A DNA stretch of 64,000 nt from Rubrobacteraceae bacterium (lineage in GTDB: Bacteria; Actinomycetota; Rubrobacteria; Rubrobacterales; Rubrobacteraceae): the NCBI GenBank assembly GCA_030448125.1, contig JAUJNO010000008.1:56503-120502 (forward strand), in the 5' to 3' direction. Position numbers and translations under genes: made by a program. The notes beneath the pieces are model-generated. The model was not told where the DNA came from. It did no database searches and saw nothing but the letters and a program-made list of their open reading frames with translations. This document shows, in pieces, positions 52,403-61,043 of the stretch (positions are counted from its first letter, which is position 1; the number at the start of each line of letters is the position of its first letter).

Positions 52403-53998
52403 TTGGAGCAGGAACAACAAGGAAAAGTGTACCGTAGCGAGCTTACGCCCGTGAGCTTTCTCAGGCGCAACGCTTACATGTTCCCGGACAAGGTCGCTAT
52501 CGTCCATGGGGACCGGCGCTACACCTACCAGCAGTTCGAGGAGCGAGTAAACCGGCTCTCCTCCAGACTGCGCGACGCGGGGCTCCGGAAGCACGACCGG
52601 GTGGCCTTTCTCGCTCCTAACATTCCCCAGCTCCTGGAGGCGCACTTCGCCGTGCCCGATGCCGGGTGCGTTCTGGTGCCCATGAACACGCGCCTGGGCT
52701 CCGATGAGGTCGGTTACATCCTCGAGCACTCGGGCGCGAAGATGCTCTTCGTGGACGCGGAGCTGGAGAAGCTCGTAGAGCCGCTGGACACCTCGGGGAT
52801 AGAGGTCGTACGAATCGACGATACCGGGGAGAGTGGCGACCCCTACGAGGACTACCTGGCCGAAGGATCGCCGGAGACGCTGCCCAGCGTGCTGGAGGAC
52901 GAGGAAGAGACCATCGCCATCAACTACACTTCGGGCACCACGGGAAAGCCAAAGGGCGTGATGTATAGCCACCGCGGTGCCTACCTCAACGCCCTGGGCG
53001 TCGCGCTCGCGCTGAATATGAACTCCGATTCGGTCTTTTTGTGGGTTCTTCCGATGTTCCACTGCTGTGGCTGGTGTTACACCTGGGGTGTCACGGCCAT
53101 CGCCGGGACGCACGTTTGCCTGAGAAAAGTCGAGCCGGGCAGGATGTGGGAGCTATTCGAGTCCGAGGGCATAACCCACTACTGCGGTGCGCCGACGGTC
53201 CAGATCCCACTCGTCAACCACGAAAACGCCCACGAGCTCGACCACCAGGTCATCACCGCGATCGGAGGGTCACCCGCGGGTCCCGCGCTCCTCGAGAAGT
53301 TCCAGAACCTGAACATCCAACCCATTCATCTCTACGGTCTGACCGAGACCTACGGTCCCGACACTATCTGCGCCTGGCGCGAAGAGTGGGACGAGCTCTC
53401 CATAGAGGAGAAGGCGCAGAAACTCGCCCGCCAGGGACAGTCTCACGTAACGACGTCCAACATCGTGCGGGTGGTGGACGAGAACATGAACGACGTCCCG
53501 CGCGACGGCGAGACGATGGGCGAGATCGTGACACGTGGCAACACCGTGATGAAGGGCTACTTCGAGGATGAAGAGGAGACCGAGAAGTCCTTCGAGGGCG
53601 GCTGGTTCCACACGGAGGACATCGCCGTGTGGCACCCTGACGGGTACGTCGAGATCCGGGACCGCGATAAGGACGTGATCATCTCCGGCGGCGAGAACAT
53701 CTCGTCGGTCGAGGTAGAGCAGACCATCGAAAAACACCAGGCCGTGATGGAGGTCGCCGTAGTCTCCACGCCCGATGAGCAATGGGGTGAGCGCCCGAAG
53801 GCCTATGTCGCTCTCAAGGAGGGTGAGGAGGCGACCGAAGAGGAGATCATAGACTTCTGCAAGGAGCGGATTGCCCGCTTCAAGGCCCCGGCCGGCGTCG
53901 AGTTCGTCGACGAACTCCCCAAGACCTCCACCGGCAAGATACAGAAGTACGAGCTGCGCGAGCAGGAGTGGGAAGGTCAGGAACGGCGCGTCGGTTAG
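52403..53998 (+). CDS. Acyl-CoA synthetase, AMP-forming
   Basis: A 531-residue AMP-binding enzyme. TTG 52403 is chosen because AAAGGGAG lies 7 nt upstream and homologues begin near here; the frame is open from 52229. Key motifs are INYTSGTTGKPKGVMYSHRG (ATP loop), YGLTETYGPDTICAWREEWD (an acyl-pocket region typical of medium/long-chain or fatty-acid ligases of the AlkK type), GGWFHTEDIAVWHPDGYVEI and RDKDVIISGGENISSVEVE, with the catalytic Lys in LPKTSTGKIQKYELR. It charges carboxylic acids with CoA, possibly as PHA precursors. It follows phaC and precedes, convergently, a hydroxyacyl-CoA dehydrogenase. Confidence 0.88.
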   Translation: MEQEQQGKVYRSELTPVSFLRRNAYMFPDKVAIVHGDRRYTYQQFEERVNRLSSRLRDAGLRKHDRVAFLAPNIPQLLEAHFAVPDAGCVLVPMNTRLGSDEVGYILEHSGAKMLFVDAELEKLVEPLDTSGIEVVRIDDTGESGDPYEDYLAEGSPETLPSVLEDEEETIAINYTSGTTGKPKGVMYSHRGAYLNALGVALALNMNSDSVFLWVLPMFHCCGWCYTWGVTAIAGTHVCLRKVEPGRMWELFESEGITHYCGAPTVQIPLVNHENAHELDHQVITAIGGSPAGPALLEKFQNLNIQPIHLYGLTETYGPDTICAWREEWDELSIEEKAQKLARQGQSHVTTSNIVRVVDENMNDVPRDGETMGEIVTRGNTVMKGYFEDEEETEKSFEGGWFHTEDIAVWHPDGYVEIRDRDKDVIISGGENISSVEVEQTIEKHQAVMEVAVVSTPDEQWGERPKAYVALKEGEEATEEEIIDFCKERIARFKAPAGVEFVDELPKTSTGKIQKYELREQEWEGQERRVG

Positions 53999-54068
53999 CT
54001 CCTCCTCATACAGAGACAACCTGTCAGGATGTTCTGAACCTTACGGAACAGCCACCACACACCCCACT

Positions 54069-54941
54069 TCAGGATTCTTCCGGGTACTCGTAGAAGCCCC
54101 CGCCGGTCTTCCGGCCGAGCCTGCCGGCGCGGACCAGCTCTTTGAGGAGGCGCGGGGGCGCGTAGTAGGGGTCGCCCAGCTCTTCGTGGACGTAGGAGAT
54201 CACGTCGAGACCCACGTCGAGGCCAATGAAGTCCCCGAGCTCGAACGGCCCGATCGGGAACCCGATCCCCTTCTTGACCAGCAGGTCTATCTCCTCCTTG
54301 CTCGCCACCCCCTCCTCCAATAGCCGCGCCGCCTCGATGAGCATCGGCATGAGGAAACGATTCCCCACGAAACCGGGTACGTCCTTCTTCAGGACGACCG
54401 GTAGCTTACCGAAAGAGGTTATAAGAGCCTTCACCTTCTCGACGGTCTCGTCGCTCGTGAGGAGGCCGCGTGGCACCTCGACCGCCTCGCGGACCGGCGG
54501 CGGGGTGAAGAAGTGCGTCCCGCAGACCTTGTCGGGCCTCCCGGTGGCGGAGGCGAGATCGGTGATGGAGATGGAGGAGGTGTTGGTGAGGAGAAGGGCT
54601 CCGGACGGCAGTATCTCGTCGAGCGCGGCGAAGACTTCCTTCTTCGGCCTAACCTTCTCGACGATGGCCTCGATGGCCGCCTCGACCCCGGCCATATCCT
54701 CGAGGTTCACGGTCCAGTGGATGCGGTCGTAGTGCTCCTCGGCTTCCTTCTCGGAGAAGGCGTCTCTCCCCACGAAGCGCGAGAGACCGTCGCGGACGTA
54801 GAGCTGGGCCTTTTCGAGGGCATCGACGGAGAGGTCGCAGGCGACGACCTGGTGGCCGGTCTGGGCGGCGAGCTGGACGATGCCGGCGCCCATCGTGCCG
54901 ACGCCGAGGACGCCGACGGTATGGGCGCCGTTCGAGTCCAC
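54069..54941 (-). CDS. 3-Hydroxyacyl-CoA dehydrogenase
   Basis: A 290-residue NAD+-dependent dehydrogenase. The loop GVLGVGTMGAGIVQLAAQTG is at about 9-28, NTSSISITDLASATGRP follows, and the catalytic His lies in CGTHFFTPPPVREAVEVPRG (most homologues have HFFNP). The C-terminal domain has DVPGFVGNRFLMPMLIEAAR and GIGFPIGPFELGDFIGLDVG. It oxidises (S)-3-hydroxyacyl-CoA. GTG 54941 overlaps the stop of the phosphotransferase upstream (TAGTG), so translation is coupled. An intact paralogue of the broken gene at 41.5-42.4 kb. Confidence 0.88.
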   Translation of the reverse strand: MDSNGAHTVGVLGVGTMGAGIVQLAAQTGHQVVACDLSVDALEKAQLYVRDGLSRFVGRDAFSEKEAEEHYDRIHWTVNLEDMAGVEAAIEAIVEKVRPKKEVFAALDEILPSGALLLTNTSSISITDLASATGRPDKVCGTHFFTPPPVREAVEVPRGLLTSDETVEKVKALITSFGKLPVVLKKDVPGFVGNRFLMPMLIEAARLLEEGVASKEEIDLLVKKGIGFPIGPFELGDFIGLDVGLDVISYVHEELGDPYYAPPRLLKELVRAGRLGRKTGGGFYEYPEES

Positions 54942-55999
54942 TAGAGATCGCCCTTGCGGGAGAGTTCGTAGGCGTGGAGGATCACGTTCTTGACCCGCTC
55001 GTCGAAGTTGGCGAAGCGGTCGTCCTTTGTCTGGCCGCTGTGCCAGCGAGCGTAGATCTGCTGAAGGATCACGGCGAGCTTGAAGTAGCCAAAAACCACG
55101 TACCAGTGTATGTTCGAAAGATCTCGCCCGCTCTTTTCGGCGTAACGGTCTATAAACTCTCTGCGGGTCATGAAGCCGGGGGTGTCCGCCACCGTAGGCA
55201 GAACCTCCTTGAGCTCCCGCGAGTCGCCGGCCTCGACCCAGTAGGAGAGCGAGACGGCCAAATCGAAGAGCGGGTCGCCAATCGTCGTCATCTCCCAGTC
55301 GAGGACGGCGCGGACCTCGGTGAGGTCTTCGGGGTTCAGGAGCAGGTTGTTGAGCTTGTAGTCGTTGTGGACGATAGTGGCCGGCGGGCTCTCGGGGATG
55401 TCCCGGGAGATCCACTCGGTCAGCGGTTCGACCTCTTCTATCTCTTCGGTCTTGGCCTTGTCGTAGCGCCCGATCCAACCCTTCACCTGCCGCTCGAGGA
55501 AGCCCTCCGGCCTCCCGAGCTCTCCCAGGCCTGCCTTCTGCCAGTCTACGGCGTGCAGCTCCACCAAAGTATCCACGACCATTCGGGACATTCCGCGGCG
55601 TAGCTCATCGGTCGGCTCGACGCCCTCCGGGAAGGAGTCGTCCACGGTTACGCCCTCGCGCCGCTCCATGACGTAGAACGGGGCTCCCACGATCGAATCA
55701 TCCTCGCAGAAGAAGTAGGGCTTGGGCGCGAGCGGGAAAGCTTCGTGGAGCTTTTTCAAGAGCTTCGACTCCCGATCCATATCGTGCGCCTTGGGCGGCA
55801 ACGGCCCCAAAGGCGGGCGACGCAGCACCCCCTCCCAGTCCCCGATCTTTACGAGGTACGTGAGGTTCGAGGCGCCGGAGGGGAACTGCTGAACCTCAAG
55901 ATCCCCCTCGGGCAGCCCCTCTATGTTCTCCCTCATGTAACGCTCGACGGCAGTGAGATCGAAGTCCTCGCCCTCGCGCACCTCTATCGTCTCGGCCAT
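54941..55999 (-). CDS. Phosphotransferase-family protein (APH/ACAD10-like)
   Basis: A 352-residue kinase-like protein of the aminoglycoside-phosphotransferase fold. The catalytic loop is IVHNDYKLNNLLLNPEDL (H-x-D...N) and the metal-binding motif is VLDWEMTTIGDPLFDLAVSL. The N-lobe contains the FPSGASNLTYLVKIGDWEGV nucleotide loop. This subgroup is usually encoded with acyl-CoA dehydrogenases or hydroxyacyl-CoA dehydrogenases and is thought to phosphorylate 4-hydroxyacyl-CoA-type intermediates, not antibiotics. ATG 55999 after AGGGAGGAACA. It overlaps the dehydrogenase start. Confidence 0.82.
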   Translation of the reverse strand: MAETIEVREGEDFDLTAVERYMRENIEGLPEGDLEVQQFPSGASNLTYLVKIGDWEGVLRRPPLGPLPPKAHDMDRESKLLKKLHEAFPLAPKPYFFCEDDSIVGAPFYVMERREGVTVDDSFPEGVEPTDELRRGMSRMVVDTLVELHAVDWQKAGLGELGRPEGFLERQVKGWIGRYDKAKTEEIEEVEPLTEWISRDIPESPPATIVHNDYKLNNLLLNPEDLTEVRAVLDWEMTTIGDPLFDLAVSLSYWVEAGDSRELKEVLPTVADTPGFMTRREFIDRYAEKSGRDLSNIHWYVVFGYFKLAVILQQIYARWHSGQTKDDRFANFDERVKNVILHAYELSRKGDL

Positions 56000-56009
56000 T
56001 GTTCCTCCC

Positions 56010-56182
56010 TCTAGTCGGAAGTTATCAATTTTCAGTTTTTGGTGCTTTTCGCCGCCTATATATAACCGCGACTCGTCCGCTCTTCTCCCGAGCGTCTTCT
56101 CTAGCGGTCTACCCCTCGCCGTCCGCGTCTTGCTGATTACTGATAATCGAAGATTGACCGCTAACCGGCCTGAGCCGGCCAT
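56010..56182. repeat. AT-rich intergenic repeat-like patch
   Basis: Words such as gttatcaattttcag (56027-56041) and gattactgataatcg (56134-56148) resemble the core of the 16726-16789 repeat (ctgataactaaaaacg) and stand out from the GC-rich surroundings. The second patch covers the last codons of the ComB gene, so its C-terminus (SGQSSIISNQQ) is encoded by it. Likely a dispersed intergenic repeat; copy number cannot be judged here. Confidence 0.35.
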
Positions 56183-56891
56183 CGACGACCTCCGGGACGA
56201 GCCCGCTCGCCCCCACGTCCCCGACGAACTCCAGCTCCCTTGTCATGTCGTTCTCTAGGAACCACCGCCCCGCCCGGCTGTGTCTTAGAGCCTCCATCTC
56301 CCTGCCCTCGTAGCGTTCGGCGAAGTCGAGCGCGAGCCAGGCGGCGTCGTTCAGGCGCCAGTCGTCGAGGTAGCCGTCGTTGTTCAGGCGTGAGAGGATG
56401 GTCGAGGCGCCGAGGAAGTCTTCGGTGGTGAAGCGTCCTGCAGACCCCGCGCAGACCACGTAGACCGACTCAGTTCCGGACGCTTCGAGGTACCGGGCGA
56501 CCGCCGGGGCGTTGCGCAGGCAACCTACAAGGAGCCTCCGTGCCGGCGCGGCGCTGCCGATGGCCCGGGTGCCGTTGGTGGTCACGAAGATCACGTCCTT
56601 ATCTTCGACCACCTCGGGCGTGTACTCCTCGGGGTACGGGCCGAGGTCGTAGCCTTCGATCTTCTCGGCGTCCTGCTCGCCGCCGCGCAACGTACGCGTC
56701 CGGTCGAGCCCGCTTCCCACCTCCTCGGCCTCCTCCAGGCTCGCGACCGGCAAGACGCTTCGGGCGCCGTTCTCGAGGATCGCCAGGAGGGTCGTCGTCG
56801 CCAGGAAGACGTCTATGACGACCACGGTCGCGCCGGAGAGCTTCTCCGGCTCGATCTCCTGCCGCGTCATCAAGACCCGTAGCCTCTTCAA
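56109..56891 (-). CDS. comB: 2-Phosphosulfolactate phosphatase (ComB family)
   Basis: A 260-residue ComB-family hydrolase. Family blocks are VVVIDVFLATTTLLAILENG, GGEQDAEKIEGYDLGPYPEE (with EYTPEVV) and VTTNGTRAIGSA, then VVCAGSAGRFTTEDFLGAS. In methanogens ComB acts in coenzyme M synthesis; in other bacteria it probably removes phosphate from sulfolactate-like compounds. TTG start at 56891. The last 15 residues lie in a repeat-like patch. The neighbours are lipid genes, so no pathway link is evident. Confidence 0.82.
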   Translation of the reverse strand: MKRLRVLMTRQEIEPEKLSGATVVVIDVFLATTTLLAILENGARSVLPVASLEEAEEVGSGLDRTRTLRGGEQDAEKIEGYDLGPYPEEYTPEVVEDKDVIFVTTNGTRAIGSAAPARRLLVGCLRNAPAVARYLEASGTESVYVVCAGSAGRFTTEDFLGASTILSRLNNDGYLDDWRLNDAAWLALDFAERYEGREMEALRHSRAGRWFLENDMTRELEFVGDVGASGLVPEVVDGRLRPVSGQSSIISNQQDADGEG

Positions 56892-57179
56892 AACACCAAC
56901 CTCTTTCCCACCCGGAGAGCCGCCCTATTCTACAGAACCCGGCGTTTCAGCTCACGGAGCCCGGACCGTCCACACCGCCGGTGAAGGGTGGCGCCCCTTA
57001 CGCCCGACGCTGAAACTCTCCCGTCTACCAGCGGAGCAACCTCGAGGTCGAGAGGCCCGTTTCTTGCTCTGGCCCGAACATCGAAACAGCTTCGAGCCGT
57101 TCTCGTAAGTCCATCCACGGTTGTTTTTCATGTCCGGTGTTATACGCTCTTCCGGAAGACTTGATTTTGGGAGTGTACT

Positions 57180-59060
57180 TTGAGAAGAATGCTTTTTGTA
57201 GTAATGGTCGTCGCGGTCCTGAGCTCTTGCGGCAGCGCCCGGCCCGCGGCCCAGGACAACGCTTCGCGGGAGGACGACACCGGCGAAGAGACCACCTCCG
57301 CCGAACAGGCTTCGGCAGGTGAGACAACCGAGCCGACCGTCTCCTCGACGCCCGTCGCCGATGTCGGTATAGAACCTATCCAGAACACGCTGGACAGCCC
57401 GGCCGTCGCCGGGTCCGGCATGGTCAGTTCCGCCAACCCATACGCCACGCGAGCCGGTACGGAGATCCTGGCCGCAGGAGGCAACGCCTACGACGCCGCC
57501 GTTGCGGTCGCCGCCGCTTTGAACGTCGTGGAGCCGATGATGAGCGGTATCGGGGGCTACGGGGCGATAGTCGTCTACGACGCCGAAAGAGGCGAGACGC
57601 GGTTCCTCGACACCGGCAGCAGGACGCCCGCGGCTCTAGATACGGCCGTGTTCCGCGAACCGACGCCCGACTTTATAGACAACCGGTGCGGCGCCAGGGC
57701 CGTCACCACGCCGGGCAACCTGAACGCCTGGGAGCGGCTGTCGGAGGATTACGGCGAGCTGGAGTGGCGACGCCTCTTCGACCCGGCCATCGAGCTCGCC
57801 GACGAGGGGTTCGTCCTCAACAACACCACCGCCGGCTGGGTCGACGCGGCGTGGCCCGCCTTCCCCGAGAACGCGAGGAGCATCTACGGGAACGACGGGG
57901 CGCCGCTGGGCGCGGGCGAGACCCTCGTGCAAGAGGACCTGGCGAACTCCTTCGGGCTCATCGCCGAGCAGGGTTCCGAGGTGTTGTACGGCGGTGAGCT
58001 GGGAGAGGCCATCGACGCCACCATACGGGAGAACGGCGGTTTCCTGACGATCGACGATCTGCGTGACAACCAGGCCCGGTGGCGCGAGACCGTCAGCGTG
58101 GACCACCGCGGCTACGAGGTGGTCACGGCGTCCCCGCCGGCTACCTCGTGGAACTCCCTTCTCCGGCTGGGGGTCATGGGCCAGTTCGACCTGGGGGCGT
58201 ACGACCACAACAGCGCCGACTACCTGCACACGATCGCGGAGGTCAACAAGCAGGCCTCCCAGGCGGCTCGAAACTACGCCACCGACCCGGAGATAGAGGA
58301 GACGCCGCTGGACCTGCTGCTCTCGCAAAGCTTCTGGGCCGACGCGGCCGCGCAGGTAAACCCCTACCAGGCGTCGCCGAACGCGCCGACCTCCCCGTTC
58401 GGTACGCCCACGCGCTGCATACCCCAGAGCTACCAGCCCGTGTACGCGCCCGCAGGTGCGCCCGCGGACGCGCCTACGGCCACCCCCGAGGCGCAGTCGC
58501 ACACCACGCACTTCGTCGTGGCGGACAAAGACGGGAACGTGGTCAGTGCGACTCAGACTCTGGGCAACATCTTCGGGAGCAAGGTCATGCCGGAGGGGAC
58601 GGGTATCTGGCTCAACGATGCCATCGCGTGGAGCCGCTTCGAGCCCGCGGGGAACGTCTTCGACGTCTTCCCCGGCCGCCAGAGCCTCTACGCGCTCTGT
58701 CCGACCATCGTCATGAGCGACGGTAGGCCTTACGCCGCGATAGGGACCCCCGGCGGGCGCACCATCCCGCAGACGACACCGCAGATGCTCACGAACATGT
58801 TCGACTTCGACATGGACATCCAACAGGCGATCTCCGCTCCACGCATCAGCTTCGCGTTCCCGAACGCGCTGGTGGTCGAGACCGGCATACCGCGGTCCGT
58901 CCGCGACGAGCTCTCGGCCCGGGGCCACAACGTGCGGGTGGACGAGCTGGGCTTAGGCAACGCCCACGGTCTGACCATCGAGTACGACGCGCAAGGCAGA
59001 CCGGTCCGATTTACCGGTGGATCCGACCCGCGAGGCGAAGGCGCCGCGGCAGGATATTGA
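57180..59060 (+). CDS. ggt: Gamma-glutamyltransferase, lipoprotein type
   Basis: A 626-residue secreted Ntn-hydrolase. TTG start; a signal segment ending VVAVLSSC puts a lipid-anchored Cys at 17. A Ser/Thr/Glu-rich linker (about 18-70) leads to the GGT domain: GMVSSANPYATRAGTEILAA, MMSGIGGYGAIVVYDAERGE. The nucleophile is Thr442 in QSHTTHFVVADKDGNVVSAT, where autocleavage would make two subunits, followed by GTPGGRTIPQTTPQML. It cleaves or transfers gamma-glutamyl groups, e.g. of glutathione or poly-gamma-glutamate. No operon partner. Intact. Confidence 0.9.
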   Translation: MRRMLFVVMVVAVLSSCGSARPAAQDNASREDDTGEETTSAEQASAGETTEPTVSSTPVADVGIEPIQNTLDSPAVAGSGMVSSANPYATRAGTEILAAGGNAYDAAVAVAAALNVVEPMMSGIGGYGAIVVYDAERGETRFLDTGSRTPAALDTAVFREPTPDFIDNRCGARAVTTPGNLNAWERLSEDYGELEWRRLFDPAIELADEGFVLNNTTAGWVDAAWPAFPENARSIYGNDGAPLGAGETLVQEDLANSFGLIAEQGSEVLYGGELGEAIDATIRENGGFLTIDDLRDNQARWRETVSVDHRGYEVVTASPPATSWNSLLRLGVMGQFDLGAYDHNSADYLHTIAEVNKQASQAARNYATDPEIEETPLDLLLSQSFWADAAAQVNPYQASPNAPTSPFGTPTRCIPQSYQPVYAPAGAPADAPTATPEAQSHTTHFVVADKDGNVVSATQTLGNIFGSKVMPEGTGIWLNDAIAWSRFEPAGNVFDVFPGRQSLYALCPTIVMSDGRPYAAIGTPGGRTIPQTTPQMLTNMFDFDMDIQQAISAPRISFAFPNALVVETGIPRSVRDELSARGHNVRVDELGLGNAHGLTIEYDAQGRPVRFTGGSDPRGEGAAAGY

Positions 59061-59640
59061 GCCACGCGGAGGACACCGCGGCCGGTATACAGGTGCAACA
59101 ACAGGTCAGGCGGCAAGAGAAGACCGCGCATTAGTCCCGGAGCATTCGCAAACCGCGCCGCCGGTGCCACAGCTACCGACTCGAACCGTCCTTCCGGGCT
59201 CCGGGGACCGGTACCCCAAGCACCTGCCCGCCAGGGCGCTCGTGTACGCCCACGAGCAGAGACACCCGCCGGAGTCGCCCTGTAAGGCCCCGCTACCGTC
59301 GCGCAGTGCTCGGATCCGCGCGACGTACCAAAGAGTTCAACAGCAAGCGCGCCGGCTTGTCCGGAGAAACGCGCGGCAAGATACCCGGATGCCGGTTGGA
59401 TCCGTGCTCCCGTTGCCGTCGCTGTGAGATTCTCGCAACCAATGACCTGAATGGCGTAAAGAGGGCCCGGATCGATGAACGATCCGGGCCCTCCTCGGTG
59501 TGTGGTTGTCCGCTGTACCTACCGGTCGCTCACGCCGACCACTCGGCCGCCTCCCTCGAAGCCTGAACTGCCGGCTAGAGGGACAGCTCCACGTCGTCGT
59601 CTCCATCATCGCCGTAATCGAGCACCGTACTGTCGTCCCC
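59061..59640. other. Intergenic region downstream of ggt
   Basis: No gene could be supported in these 580 bases. Open frames exist but are not consistent with any family. The main landmark is the perfect hairpin at 59461-59493, listed separately. Confidence 0.4.
59461..59493. terminator. Perfect 14-bp hairpin
   Basis: GAGGGCCCGGATCG (59461-59474) and CGATCCGGGCCCTC (59480-59493) pair perfectly around ATGAA, followed by CTCGG rather than a T tract. It may end transcription of an unseen upstream RNA or be a protein-binding dyad. Confidence 0.45.
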
Positions 59641-59986
59641 CATGGGTCCCCAGGGCAACACGGGCAACGACTTCCTCTACGGCCAGGAAGGTATCGACAC
59701 GATCTTCGGCGGGGAAGGGCTCCGATACGATCGAGGGCGAGGAGGACGACGACCGGCTCAACGGCGAGGAAGGTAACGACATGGTCTTCGGCGGCGACGG
59801 TAACGACCGCCTGAACGACCAGGCCGGCCAGGACAGGACACGCTTGAGGGCCAAGGCGGCAGTGACCGCCTGAACGACGCGGACGGCGACAACAGAGACA
59901 CCATCCGCGGCGGCCGAGGCGAAGACATATGCATCGGTGACCGCAAGGACACGTTCAAGGGCTGTGAGGTCGAACGCATAAAGTAG
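59641..59986 (+). pseudogene. RTX-type calcium-binding repeat protein, frameshifted
   Basis: GGxGxDxx nonapeptide repeats typical of hemolysin-type Ca2+-binding proteins are clear: NTGNDFLYGQEGIDTIFGGE, SDTIEGEEDDDRLNGEEGND, MVFGGDGNDRLNDQAGQD, then TLEGQGGSDRLNDADGDN and IRGGRGEDICIGDRKDTFKG before VERIK and a TAG (59984-59986). Two frame changes (near 59720 and 59840) break it. The upstream start and any secretion signal are not clear. A terminator follows at 60031. Confidence 0.6.
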
Positions 59987-60030
59987 CTGGTAAGGGTTAG
60001 TAGCCCCGCCAGACCGCCTTTGAGCAGCGA

Positions 60031-60058
60031 AGAACCGGGGTTTTCACACCCCGGTTCT
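60031..60058 (+). terminator. Intrinsic terminator
   Basis: AGAACCGGGG (60031-60040) and CCCCGGTTCT (60049-60058) pair perfectly around TTTTCACA and are followed by TTTTGTTG, a textbook terminator after the RTX-like gene. Confidence 0.8.
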
Positions 60059-60214
60059 TTTGTTGCGTCGCCTATCCTACGCCTCTCTACGCCCTCCGGT
60101 CTTCCAGAGCCTCTTCGTTCCCACATCTCTTGTACGGCCATCGCAAGGTAGAGGGGATATGTAGTAGTGTGTGGCGCGTAAGCATCGTGGCGGAGGCTGG
60201 GTGACGGGAGAGTG

Positions 60215-61027
60215 GTGAGGTTCAGCGCGAACGTTTCGATCCTGTTCAAGGAGGCGCCGTTCCTGGAGCGTTTCGGGCGGGCGGCGGAGGCCGGCTTTTA
60301 GGCGGTCGAGTTCTGGTGGCCGTCGGGCGAGGACCTCGGAGAGGTGGAGAAGGAGATCAAAGACGCGGGCCTACAGGTCGCGCTCTTCAACTTCGACGCC
60401 GGGGACATGGCGGGCGGGGACCGGGGGCTCGTGAGCGACCCATCGCGCGAGGAGCGGTTCCGGAAGAACGTACCGGTGGCGCTGGAGCTAGCCCGGAGCC
60501 TCGGATGTTGGAGGCTGAACATGCTCGCGAGCCAGGAGATCTCCGGGCTGCGACGCGAGGAGCAGCTCGAACTGGCACGCGGTAACGTGACCTTCGCAGC
60601 GGACGAGGCCAGAGAGGTCGGGATCGAGGTGCTGGTGGAGGCCGTGAACACCTTCGAGAACGGACCGTACCTGCTGAGCACCACGGCGCAGGCGGCCGGT
60701 TTCGTGCGGAGCGTCGGGCTGGAGAACGTGAAGTTACAGCACGACTTCTACCACATGCAGCGGATGGAAGGGAACCTCGTAGCGACGCTCGAACGGTACG
60801 CAGGCATGATCGGGCACGTCCAGATCGCCGACTCGCCCGGGCGGGGGGAGCCGGGGACCGGCGAGATCCACTACCCCTACGTCCTCTCCCGACTCGAAGA
60901 GCTTGACTACGATGGCTACGTTGGCCTCGAATACAACCCGACGACCGGGACCACCGGGGAGAGCCTCGCGTGGCTGCCCAAACAGCTTCGTACGGGAGAC
61001 GTAGCTGTCTCGGACCTGAAACTTTAG
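60215..61027 (+). pseudogene. hyi: Hydroxypyruvate isomerase with a premature amber codon
   Basis: A TIM-barrel isomerase of about 270 residues. GTG 60215 opens RFSANVSILFKEAPFLERFG and AAEAGF. Codon 29 is TAG (60299-60301) where homologues have a sense codon before AVEFWWP. The frame then continues uninterrupted: LVSDPSREERFRKN, ALELARSLGCWRLNMLASQE, EVGIEVLVEAVNTFENGPYL (catalytic Glu region), LENVKLQHDFYHMQRMEGNL, IGHVQIADSPGRGEPGTGEI and YVGLEYNPT. It interconverts hydroxypyruvate and tartronate semialdehyde, the substrate of the reductase 17 bp downstream. A single base change restores it. Confidence 0.85.
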
Positions 61028-61043
61028 GGAAGGGGAGGACGCG

